DNA of 15,436 nucleotides from Aliivibrio_A kagoshimensis (lineage in GTDB: Bacteria; Pseudomonadota; Gammaproteobacteria; Enterobacterales; Vibrionaceae), in assembly GCF_050337105.1 (NCBI RefSeq), contig NZ_JAKJSQ010000076.1, positions 1 to 15,436 of the forward strand. Direction: 5' to 3'. The position numbers were made by a program, and so were the translations under genes. Below are positions 1 through 6,473 of this stretch, one piece after another; the stretch's first letter is position 1; every line of letters begins with the position of its first letter. The notes under the pieces are model-generated. The model did not search any database. It saw nothing but the letters and a program-made list of their open reading frames with translations, and was not told where the DNA came from.

Positions 1-138
1 TCTCAGATCTATATTGGTATAGAAATAGGTTATATAGAAAACAGAATAGGAAAAGAGTGGATTCAAGAAGCGGAAGAGATTTCAAGAATGATTTCGGGCT
101 TAATGAAGAGTCGTAGCCAGAATATAAGCACAAGATAG
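1..138 (+). CDS. Four-helix bundle protein (23S rRNA intervening-sequence type), 3' end only
   Basis: An open frame runs in from the left edge and stops at TAG 136-138, leaving 45 C-terminal residues. They include IGIEIGYIENRIG, then a Trp and an amphipathic helix with EAEEISRMISGLMKS. This is the pattern of the last helix of the small (about 115-125 residue) four-helix bundle family first described from intervening sequences in bacterial 23S rRNA; members form homo-oligomers and have no established biochemical role. The gene lies 112 nt upstream of cysN on the same strand. Since cysD normally precedes cysN directly, the gene probably sits as an insert between cysD and cysN, but cysD itself is outside the window. 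The start and the first three helices cannot be seen. Confidence 0.75.
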   Translation, partial: SQIYIGIEIGYIENRIGKEWIQEAEEISRMISGLMKSRSQNISTR

Positions 139-209
139 AGGATAGATGACAAGGTAAGAGATAAATTAAAAGGCAGAAAGTGCTTGTAACAAAAAAAGGG
201 GCTTGTTCA

Positions 210-223
210 CCTTGAACCTTGAA
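210..223 (+). repeat. Two tandem copies of a 7-mer, CCTTGAA
   Basis: CCTTGAACCTTGAA occurs directly downstream of the four-helix bundle gene and about 27 nt before the cysN start. Two copies of seven bases could arise by chance, but the position between an apparent inserted gene and cysN makes a cassette-border or slippage origin possible. No other repeat is seen in the 112-nt spacer. Confidence 0.4.
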
Positions 224-238
224 CTGCGCCACCAAATT

Positions 239-244
239 AAAGGA
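239..244 (+). promoter_or_regulatory. Ribosome binding site that fixes the cysN start
   Basis: AAAGGA lies six bases before ATG 251. The longer frame that opens at TTG 203 has no comparable site and adds 16 residues that do not belong to the CysN family. Confidence 0.7.
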
Positions 245-250
245 ATAAAT

Positions 251-1660
251 ATGTCACACAGTTCTGAACTTATTGCTCAAGATATTGAAGCCTATTTAAA
301 AGTACACGAAAACAAAGACCTGCTGCGTTTTCTGACCTGCGGTAATGTAGATGATGGTAAATCAACCCTGATTGGTCGATTGCTGTTTGATAGCAAACTT
401 ATCTACGAAGACCAAATGGCGGCGATTGAAAAAGATTCACAAAAATTCAATACCACCAATGAAGATTTTGATCTGTCATTATTGGTGGACGGCCTTCAAT
501 CCGAAAGAGAGCAGGGCATCACTATTGATGTGGCGTATCGCTACTTTTCAACCGACAAACGCAAATTCATCATTGCTGATACCCCAGGGCATGAACAGTA
601 TACGCGTAACATGGTAACGGGAGCGTCGACCTGTGACCTTGCGATTGTAATGGTGGATGCGCGTTACGGAATCCAGACCCAGACTCGTCGTCACAGTTAT
701 ATTTGTAGCTTGCTCGGAATTAAGCATATTATTGTCGCCATCAATAAGATGGATCTGATGGAGTATAGCCAAGAGATCTATCAGAAAATCAAAGCCGATT
801 ATCGCGAGATGGCGAAGGATTTTGACATCGAGGATATCCGCTTTGTGCCGATCTCAGCACTCAAGGGGGATAACGTGGTTAACCCGAGTGAAGCGATGGA
901 TTGGTATCCGGGCGCGACGCTTATGAAGTTGCTCGAAACCGTTAAAATCGCCCAAGATAAGAACTTAGCCAACATGCGCTTTCCAGTGCAGTATGTGAAC
1001 CGTCCAAATCTAGATTTTCGCGGGTTTTGCGGCACATTGGCGTCTGGCATTGTACAAGTCGGGGATGAAGTGACGGCTCTGCCATCAGGTAAGTCATCCA
1101 AAATTAAATCCATCTATACCTTTGATGGCGAACTCGATACGGCGCAACCAGGACAAGCGATTACGTTAACCCTTGAAGATGAAATTGATGTTTCCCGTGG
1201 TGATATGCTGGTGCATACCGGATCGGGACTTCAAGTGACAAACAAACTTAACGCTCATATTGTCTGGATGGATGAGAATCCACTGAGAACCAATAAAGAG
1301 TATATTTTTAAGTTCTCATCAAAATCATGCACGGGTAAAGTGAGTCAAATCACTCACAAAATAGATGCAAATACCCTAAAGAAACACGCCGAAGACAGTG
1401 AGCTACTTGCGCTGAATGAGATTGCGCTAACGTCCATCAGTTTGACTGATAAAGTAGCGGTAGACCCTTATAAACTGTTGCCACGAACAGGCTCATTCAT
1501 CGTGATTGATCGCCACACCAATGTGACGGTGGGCGCTGGTGTGATTACGAACATTTCAAACTCTGAAAGCAGTCAAACAAAAACATACTCAGACGCAGAG
1601 AAAGAGCTTAATGCTTATGTGAGAAAACATTTTCCAGAGTGGGGATGCTCTGAAATTTAG
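251..1660 (+). CDS. cysN: Sulfate adenylyltransferase subunit 1 (ATP sulfurylase GTPase subunit)
   Basis: CysN is the GTP-hydrolysing partner of CysD; together they make adenosine 5'-phosphosulfate from sulfate and ATP, the first step of cytoplasmic sulfate assimilation. The 469-residue protein matches the family length (about 475). GTPase motifs are all present: P-loop GNVDDGKS at 31-38, DTPGH at 110-114, NKMD at 165-168 and an SAL motif near 195. EF-Tu-like beta-barrel domains 2 and 3 follow (from about residue 225). The C-terminus has no APS kinase fusion, so cysC must be elsewhere. The chosen start is ATG 251, which has a good AAAGGA site. In many gammaproteobacteria cysN is followed by an SLC13-type permease gene or cysC; here it is the last gene before a convergent minus-strand gene, so the usual downstream part of the operon is missing. 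Confidence 0.97.
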   Translation: MSHSSELIAQDIEAYLKVHENKDLLRFLTCGNVDDGKSTLIGRLLFDSKLIYEDQMAAIEKDSQKFNTTNEDFDLSLLVDGLQSEREQGITIDVAYRYFSTDKRKFIIADTPGHEQYTRNMVTGASTCDLAIVMVDARYGIQTQTRRHSYICSLLGIKHIIVAINKMDLMEYSQEIYQKIKADYREMAKDFDIEDIRFVPISALKGDNVVNPSEAMDWYPGATLMKLLETVKIAQDKNLANMRFPVQYVNRPNLDFRGFCGTLASGIVQVGDEVTALPSGKSSKIKSIYTFDGELDTAQPGQAITLTLEDEIDVSRGDMLVHTGSGLQVTNKLNAHIVWMDENPLRTNKEYIFKFSSKSCTGKVSQITHKIDANTLKKHAEDSELLALNEIALTSISLTDKVAVDPYKLLPRTGSFIVIDRHTNVTVGAGVITNISNSESSQTKTYSDAEKELNAYVRKHFPEWGCSEI

Positions 1661-1666
1661 TTTTTT

Positions 1667-1706
1667 GGTATTGTTGTAGCACTGTGATTTTGGCTACAAC
1701 AATACC
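1667..1706. terminator. Perfect 14-bp hairpin between convergent genes
   Basis: The arms 1667-1680 (GGTATTGTTGTAGC) and 1693-1706 are exact reverse complements around a 12-nt loop. It starts six bases after the cysN stop and ends 24 bases before the stop of the opposing gene, so it sits exactly where a bidirectional terminator would. However, the run of six T lies before the stem on the plus strand, and no T tract follows the stem in either direction. It is therefore not a canonical intrinsic terminator; it may be an mRNA 3'-end stabilising hairpin or act with Rho. Confidence 0.5.
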
Positions 1707-1730
1707 TCCCCTGGTTGATACCTACACAAG

Positions 1731-2393
1731 TTAATTCGAACATTTAAACCGAAGTGATGAGTGGGTTTTGAATGCGTTAAGAGCAATCAAGCAGTAAAAT
1801 AGAAGTTCGATCGTTTCTTCTGAAATGTTTTTAACATCACGTATGTAAAAATCCCCCATGACTACTTTCCAAAAATCACTTATGCCATAAAGACGTGAAA
1901 AAACGAGGAGCAAAACGGTTGAACACACAAGAGCTTGCATCGATGGAATTCGTAATAATTGAGCTAAACTTCTAATTACGTTGCCATTTTTAATTGCGTA
2001 GGCAATTGAAAAAAACGTCACGATCAAAGCGGGGTACACCCAAAATCCGTGACTGATGTGGTCAAAGAAACCATCAGATTCTCGAATCATTAATACGGTA
2101 AAAAAACCAAGAACCAAAATAGAACTACTTTTCAATGATGTTATTGAAATAAGGCGGTAAAAACTCATCACTGTAATCACTAACATAAATAATTGTGATA
2201 GTTCAATGACAGACATTTCACCAATATTGTTTCCTAAAAAAATATAATCAATACGACGCGCTAAAATCACTAAAAAACATATCGCAATGACTGAAAATAT
2301 ATTAGTTAATGTGCGATAAAATACGATTCTTGTTAATGTGTTTGATTCAGAAGTCAGTATTTTATTTTGTTCTACATTGAGTAAGTCTGACAT
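1731..2393 (-). CDS. Uncharacterised multi-pass inner-membrane protein
   Basis: I do not recognise this family by name. The 220-residue protein has a hydrophilic N-terminal segment of about 25 residues and then roughly six hydrophobic stretches: near 32-48, 66-80, 90-103, 116-132, 153-167 and 200-210. Short polar motifs between them look conserved rather than random: RRIDYIF, MIRESDGFFD with the following HISHGFWVYP, and a C-terminal FYIRDVKNISEETIELLFY. There is no signal peptide lipobox, ATPase or transporter signature. The start is ATG 2391-2393, seven codons inside the longest frame, because GAGG stands five bases before it. The gene is 95 nt downstream of gltS and could be transcribed with it, though a weak hairpin lies in the gap. 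Confidence 0.7.
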   Translation of the reverse strand: MSDLLNVEQNKILTSESNTLTRIVFYRTLTNIFSVIAICFLVILARRIDYIFLGNNIGEMSVIELSQLFMLVITVMSFYRLISITSLKSSSILVLGFFTVLMIRESDGFFDHISHGFWVYPALIVTFFSIAYAIKNGNVIRSLAQLLRIPSMQALVCSTVLLLVFSRLYGISDFWKVVMGDFYIRDVKNISEETIELLFYCLIALNAFKTHSSLRFKCSN

Positions 2394-2398
2394 AATTA

Positions 2399-2402
2399 CC
2401 TC
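2399..2402 (-). promoter_or_regulatory. Ribosome binding site that fixes the start of the membrane protein gene
   Basis: On the minus strand the bases read CTGAGGTAATTATG: GAGG five bases before the ATG at 2393-2391. The upstream ATG at 2414 has no such site. Confidence 0.6.
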
Positions 2403-2437
2403 AGAAAAAAACATCCCTGTAAATTAAAAATAGTTAT

Positions 2438-2467
2438 TCGTTTATTTCTATGACTTTCATTAAACGA
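2438..2467 (-). other. Weak inverted repeat in the gap after gltS
   Basis: Arms 2438-2444 and 2461-2467 (TCGTTTA and TAAACGA) are exact complements around a 16-nt loop; short flanking AATAG/CTATT sequences could extend the stem with internal loops, and a T-rich stretch follows in minus-strand sense. It might reduce read-through from gltS into the membrane protein gene. The stem is short and AT-rich, so it is only a candidate attenuator or terminator. Confidence 0.25.
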
Positions 2468-2488
2468 TGAGTGTTCTATTAGCCGTAT

Positions 2489-3715
2489 TCATCCAATAAA
2501 TTGAATGAAGTATGGGATGATCAGCGCGTTTGCCAAGTCGATAAAGAACGCGCAGACCAAAGGCACAATAATAAAGGCTTGATGTGAATTACCATACTTT
2601 TGAGCAACCGCTGACATATTGGCCATCGCGGTAGGGGTAGACCCTAGTGATATTCCTCCGAACCCAGCACACACAACAGCGGCATCATAGGTTTTCCCCA
2701 TGAGTGGGAAAACAATAAATACCGCAACACAGACCGCAACAATAAACTGAGCGGTTAAAATAATGAAGATGGGACCTGCTAAATCAATAAACGTCCACAG
2801 TTGCATACTCATCAGTGACATGGCTAAAAACGCACCCAGTGCCAAGTCGGCGATGAGTGCCACAGCGGGCTTTCGTGCAGGCCAGCGTGTACCAGTGATT
2901 CTTGGGTATGAAGCAGGTATTAGGTTTGAAATGAGAATACCTGCGAATAAACAACTGACGAATAATGGCAGTTCAAGCCCAAAGTTACTGACCACTTCAT
3001 TTAATATGGCACCAAGAATGATACATACGTGGATAGCGAGCATAGCATCAAGAAAATCATAAGAGTTGATACTCGGCTGAGGCTTGTTTGTTTGAGTGCC
3101 AACATCCATTTGTTCATGGCTATTGGCTTGCAGTTTGTGCTTGTTGATTAGAAATTTAGCGATTGGCCCTCCCATAATACTGGCTAATATCAAACCAAAA
3201 GTGGCGCTTGCCATACCTATTTCCATCGCGGTATTCAAATCGAAGGCTTCACCGATTTTAGGCGCCCAAGCAATTGCAGTGCCGTGGCCGCCAATCAATG
3301 ATACTGAACCGCTGAGCAGACCAAATACAGGCGGTTGATCAAGCGCGATCGCGATACCAATTCCGGTTAGGTTTTGTACAAGCATGTAGCCAATGGTGAT
3401 ACAGAGTAAAATGATAAGTGGTTTTCCACCTTTAAAAAGGTCAGTGATACTCGCATTAATACCTATGGTGGTGAAAAAATAGACGAGTAAAAGATCTCGA
3501 GTCGCTAAATCAAAAGAGATATCTATATTGGTCAAAGAGTGCAAAGCGGCAAAAGCGAGCGAAACCAAAATACCACCAGAGACGGGTTCTGGAATGCTGA
3601 ACTCTTTTAATAAACGGATCGCAGACGTTAATCTTCGACCTAAAAAGAGAACGATAATGCCAAGGGTCACGGCCAGAAAAGATTCGATGTGAAGCACACC
3701 GTCGATGTAGTTCAT
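2489..3715 (-). CDS. gltS: Sodium/glutamate symporter GltS
   Basis: GltS imports glutamate across the inner membrane with sodium ions. The 408-residue length fits the family (about 400). The protein is hydrophobic throughout, with the internal two-fold repeat typical of GltS: a first-half motif SVSLIGGHGTAIAW near residues 137-150 and a second-half motif GFGGISLGSTPTAMANM near 352-368, both glycine-rich re-entrant-loop signatures; EFSIPEPVSGG near 38-48 is also characteristic. GGAGG lies four bases before ATG 3715. The start overlaps the stop of the upstream patatin-like gene in an ATGA arrangement, so translation is very likely coupled. Finding gltS as the fifth gene of an RND efflux operon is unusual. 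Function as glutamate uptake is well supported by family; a role tied to the pump is inference. Confidence 0.93.
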   Translation of the reverse strand: MNYIDGVLHIESFLAVTLGIIVLFLGRRLTSAIRLLKEFSIPEPVSGGILVSLAFAALHSLTNIDISFDLATRDLLLVYFFTTIGINASITDLFKGGKPLIILLCITIGYMLVQNLTGIGIAIALDQPPVFGLLSGSVSLIGGHGTAIAWAPKIGEAFDLNTAMEIGMASATFGLILASIMGGPIAKFLINKHKLQANSHEQMDVGTQTNKPQPSINSYDFLDAMLAIHVCIILGAILNEVVSNFGLELPLFVSCLFAGILISNLIPASYPRITGTRWPARKPAVALIADLALGAFLAMSLMSMQLWTFIDLAGPIFIILTAQFIVAVCVAVFIVFPLMGKTYDAAVVCAGFGGISLGSTPTAMANMSAVAQKYGNSHQAFIIVPLVCAFFIDLANALIIPYFIQFIG

Positions 3716-5010
3716 ATTGCCTCCGGAGTTAATGTGCGTGTTGAGATAAACAGTTCAGACAAATGCGGGTCACTGCGTATTTCATCATATCCATGTTGGA
3801 TGAGTTTCTCGACTTGTTGAGGTTTCAGTGTGAAGTCAGTGGGGATGTTGTTCATATATTCCCTTTCAACCGCGGTATTAAGGTTAATGTTTATGAAGTA
3901 GGTTTCTCTATTTGAAGAGGCATCTCTCCACTCACTTAACTCTTCAACTACAAGAGACTTCACGAGATCATTATATCGATGAATTTGAATATCCGTGACG
4001 GCACCGAGTGTGCTATGGGCGCTAGGAGTACTCTTTTTCATATCGATGTTCCAGTCAGGGTTGGTTGATGCATCAACAGAGATGACAATAACAGTATCAA
4101 TATTGTCGTTCAGGCTTTGAAACTGACTCTCTTTGCTTTTGACTAAGTCATATATGGCCAGCAAGCCGAGGTTATCAGAGATACCACCATCGACTAAATG
4201 TACATAAGGCCGCTTCTCTTTATTGCCATAACTGACTAACCCATCTCGTGTTGAATCTAGATAGATAGGTGCTGTGTCGTTGATTGTGGAAGTGTATGAA
4301 TTATCGCACTGAGAATAATTTTCTAATACAACGGGTTCAAAAATGATAGGAACGGCAGAAGATGCAGCAACGGCATTCGCAATTGAATAATCATTAACGT
4401 TTGAACAAATAAGATCAAAATATTCCTGCAAGAAAGAGAAGCGGACACCTCCTCCTAAATCAGTACTATTAATAATAATTCTTGGTGAGGCGTCATGCAT
4501 ATCATTGAACGTTGCATTTTTAAAAAGTTCTTGATTATAGAAATTTGCAGCTGCAGTTGTCCTACTATTTGTTGAAAACCAGAAAGTTGGGCTAAATGCA
4601 ATATCCAGTAAACTGTCAGATACATCTCTATATAGGAAGTCATCTTCATATTGATTGAAAATGTTCTCGTTATATAACCCATAGTAAGCGGCAGTAAAGC
4701 TACCGCCAGAGACCGAACTGATCGTGGTGATTTGATCTAATAATCTATAATCTCCGTTTTTATCTGAAATCTCAATATCTCGCATGCCTTTAAGTACGCC
4801 ATAAGAGAGTGCGGCTGCTCGAGTTCCTCCACCTGAAAAACTGACAAGAACGACAACATTGTTCTTTTTTAAGTTCTGGGCTGTGGCTTCAAGTGAATAG
4901 GCACCTTCTTGGGGAGCGGCATTTTCTGTATTTGTGATAGTTGTCGTTGCACTACAGCCGGTAAGCCCGGCTATTATGGCGACGAGTGGTAACCAGCTAC
5001 GGAGTAACAT
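3712..5010 (-). CDS. Patatin-like phospholipase lipoprotein
   Basis: A 432-residue predicted lipoprotein: signal peptide MLLRSWLPLVAIIAGLTGC with lipobox LTGC and acylated Cys19. The patatin fold follows: oxyanion loop SGGGTRA at 59-65, nucleophile elbow SVSGG with Ser101, and the catalytic Asp in VDGG at Asp274. Patatins use a Ser-Asp dyad to cleave acyl esters such as phospholipids. The elbow starts with Ser instead of Gly (family G-x-S-x-G), a small deviation. Residue +2 is Ser, which in the enterobacterial Lol rule favours outer-membrane sorting. The start is ATG 5008-5010, with GGGGGA seven bases before; this places the lipoprotein signal correctly, whereas the longer TTG frame at 5043 would put a polar stretch in front. 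The start lies inside the end of the efflux outer-membrane gene (14-nt overlap) and the stop overlaps gltS, so it is embedded in the operon. The natural substrate is unknown. Confidence 0.9.
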   Translation of the reverse strand: MLLRSWLPLVAIIAGLTGCSATTTITNTENAAPQEGAYSLEATAQNLKKNNVVVLVSFSGGGTRAAALSYGVLKGMRDIEISDKNGDYRLLDQITTISSVSGGSFTAAYYGLYNENIFNQYEDDFLYRDVSDSLLDIAFSPTFWFSTNSRTTAAANFYNQELFKNATFNDMHDASPRIIINSTDLGGGVRFSFLQEYFDLICSNVNDYSIANAVAASSAVPIIFEPVVLENYSQCDNSYTSTINDTAPIYLDSTRDGLVSYGNKEKRPYVHLVDGGISDNLGLLAIYDLVKSKESQFQSLNDNIDTVIVISVDASTNPDWNIDMKKSTPSAHSTLGAVTDIQIHRYNDLVKSLVVEELSEWRDASSNRETYFININLNTAVEREYMNNIPTDFTLKPQQVEKLIQHGYDEIRSDPHLSELFISTRTLTPEAI

Positions 5011-6463
5011 TCCAATTTCCCCCAAGTGATTTATAAAGCGCAACGGAGACTTGAGCGGTCTGAAGCTTCGAGGCCACTTGCCTATCTTGAATCATTCGTT
5101 GATATCGTTGCGCGTCGAGAACGGCTAAGTAATCGATAAGACCAGCACGGTACAGAGATTTCGCTCTATTCACCGCAGTTTCAGTGGCAATAAATGCCGA
5201 ATCAATCTGCTTCTGGTTTTCTTGACTTCGCCCGTAGGTAAACAGCGTTGTATCCACTTCTGAAATGGCGGAATCTACGGAATGCTGATAACTTAATGCT
5301 GCGGCTTCAAAGTGCTCCTGATTGATTTTTATCATCTCTTCTGCACGGCCACCATCGAAGACGTTCCAAGAGATCCCAACACCACCAGCCCATCCAAACG
5401 AATCACTGCTGAATAGATCATCAAAGCTGCTTGCCGAAAAACCAGGGGCACCCGTAAGGAAGAACTTAGGGTATTGGTTGGCAACACTCACTGCAAGCTC
5501 TTCATTAATGGCGGCCATTTCTCGTTCCGCTAAGCGGATATCTGGTCGACGCTTAAGTAAATCTGAAGGTAAACCGACAGGAATAATGTCTTGCAAGATT
5601 GGCAATTTTTGAGCGTTTGCTAATCGTATGTCAACAGCTGATAACGGCTCCCCGAGTAGCACGGCCAAGCGGTATTTATGAACCTGCTGTGCATTTTCTA
5701 GTTGTGGAATGAGAGATTCAGTAATGGCTAACGCCGCTTTGGCCTGCGCATAATCGAGCTCTGAACCGTAACCGCTACGTACGACTTTCTCTACTAAAGT
5801 AACGGTTTCACGCTGGTCTTCAATATTCTGTAGTGCAAGCTGAGTACGCTCATGAGCACCTAAATACTGAAGATAGTTGTGAATAAGATCTGCCGTAATA
5901 AGTGTATTTAAACCTTCTCGCATTATTTCAGCTTGTTCTACCCGAATTTGTGCAGCGTTACTCTGATGGTCCAATCGCCCAAATAGATCAAGCTCCCATG
6001 CAATACTTGCTCCAACAAAACCGCCACTGTGTTGATTGTCCATTAAAGTCACTTCACTTGGAAGTACTGGGTTGACAGGTGGAATAGACATCGGGCTCAC
6101 CAACGGGCCTGCCAATGAATCGTTCTCGCTGATTTGATAATTGTAATAACCAGCCCCAACGTTAACAGTAGGTACTTTAAACGATTCAACAATGCTCTGG
6201 TATGAATTCGCCATTGAAATTCGTTTCGATGCTACTTTTAAAGGTATGTTTTGCTGTTGAACATCGCGTACCATTTGGTTCAATGTCTGGTCATTAAACT
6301 GCTGCCACCACATATCATTATTACTAAGCGCTTGTTCATCAGCAAAAAGGTAGGTATTTGCTAATGAAACGGTCGGTTCTTGGTAATCTGGACCTAAAGC
6401 ACAGCCAGAAAGAAAGACAGCTAGTGCGATAGGGGTTAATTTTTTGAAGAATAAAGTAGTCAT
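4997..6463 (-). CDS. Outer-membrane efflux lipoprotein, NodT/OprM type
   Basis: The outer-membrane duct of a tripartite RND pump. The 488-residue protein fits the OprM/CusC/NodT family. It begins with a lipoprotein signal (lipobox LSGC, Cys21), followed by the family hallmark ALGPDYQEP. Two TolC-type repeats are visible: WWQQFNDQTLNQMV near the N-terminus, IAWELDLFGRLDHQ in the first repeat, and RRPDIRLAEREMAAINEELAVSVANQYPKFFLTG with ISWNVFDGGRAEE in the second. The start is ATG 6461-6463 with AGGA six bases before; this Shine-Dalgarno overlaps the TAG stop of the RND gene, which is 8 nt away, so translation is probably linked. The GTG at 6481 would add six residues and lie inside the RND gene; it is less likely. 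The 3' end overlaps the patatin gene. Confidence 0.95.
   Translation of the reverse strand: MTTLFFKKLTPIALAVFLSGCALGPDYQEPTVSLANTYLFADEQALSNNDMWWQQFNDQTLNQMVRDVQQQNIPLKVASKRISMANSYQSIVESFKVPTVNVGAGYYNYQISENDSLAGPLVSPMSIPPVNPVLPSEVTLMDNQHSGGFVGASIAWELDLFGRLDHQSNAAQIRVEQAEIMREGLNTLITADLIHNYLQYLGAHERTQLALQNIEDQRETVTLVEKVVRSGYGSELDYAQAKAALAITESLIPQLENAQQVHKYRLAVLLGEPLSAVDIRLANAQKLPILQDIIPVGLPSDLLKRRPDIRLAEREMAAINEELAVSVANQYPKFFLTGAPGFSASSFDDLFSSDSFGWAGGVGISWNVFDGGRAEEMIKINQEHFEAAALSYQHSVDSAISEVDTTLFTYGRSQENQKQIDSAFIATETAVNRAKSLYRAGLIDYLAVLDAQRYQRMIQDRQVASKLQTAQVSVALYKSLGGNWNVTP
5018..5023 (-). promoter_or_regulatory. Ribosome binding site of the patatin-like gene, inside the upstream gene
   Basis: On the minus strand GGGGGA stands seven bases before ATG 5010 and lies within the last codons of the outer-membrane efflux gene. 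It selects the ATG that begins directly at the lipoprotein signal peptide. Confidence 0.6.
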
Positions 6464-6469
6464 AATTAG

Positions 6470-6473
6470 TCCT
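6470..6473 (-). promoter_or_regulatory. Ribosome binding site of the outer-membrane efflux gene, overlapping the RND stop codon
   Basis: Minus-strand TATAGGACTAATTATG: the TAG stop of the RND gene (6474-6472) shares bases with AGGA, six bases before ATG 6463. It favours this ATG over GTG 6481. Confidence 0.6.

Noticed and set aside
203..250. TTG start for cysN giving 16 extra residues
   Set aside because: ATG 251 has a good AAAGGA site at correct spacing and gives the family-typical N-terminus; the extra residues cover the tandem CCTTGAA repeat.
2763..3338. Plus-strand open frames of 80-99 codons opposite gltS
   Set aside because: Composition follows the reverse complement of a membrane protein gene; no family resemblance or translation signals.
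5011..5043. Longer patatin-like protein from TTG 5043
   Set aside because: The added 11 residues would precede the lipoprotein signal peptide; ATG 5010 with GGGGGA is better placed.
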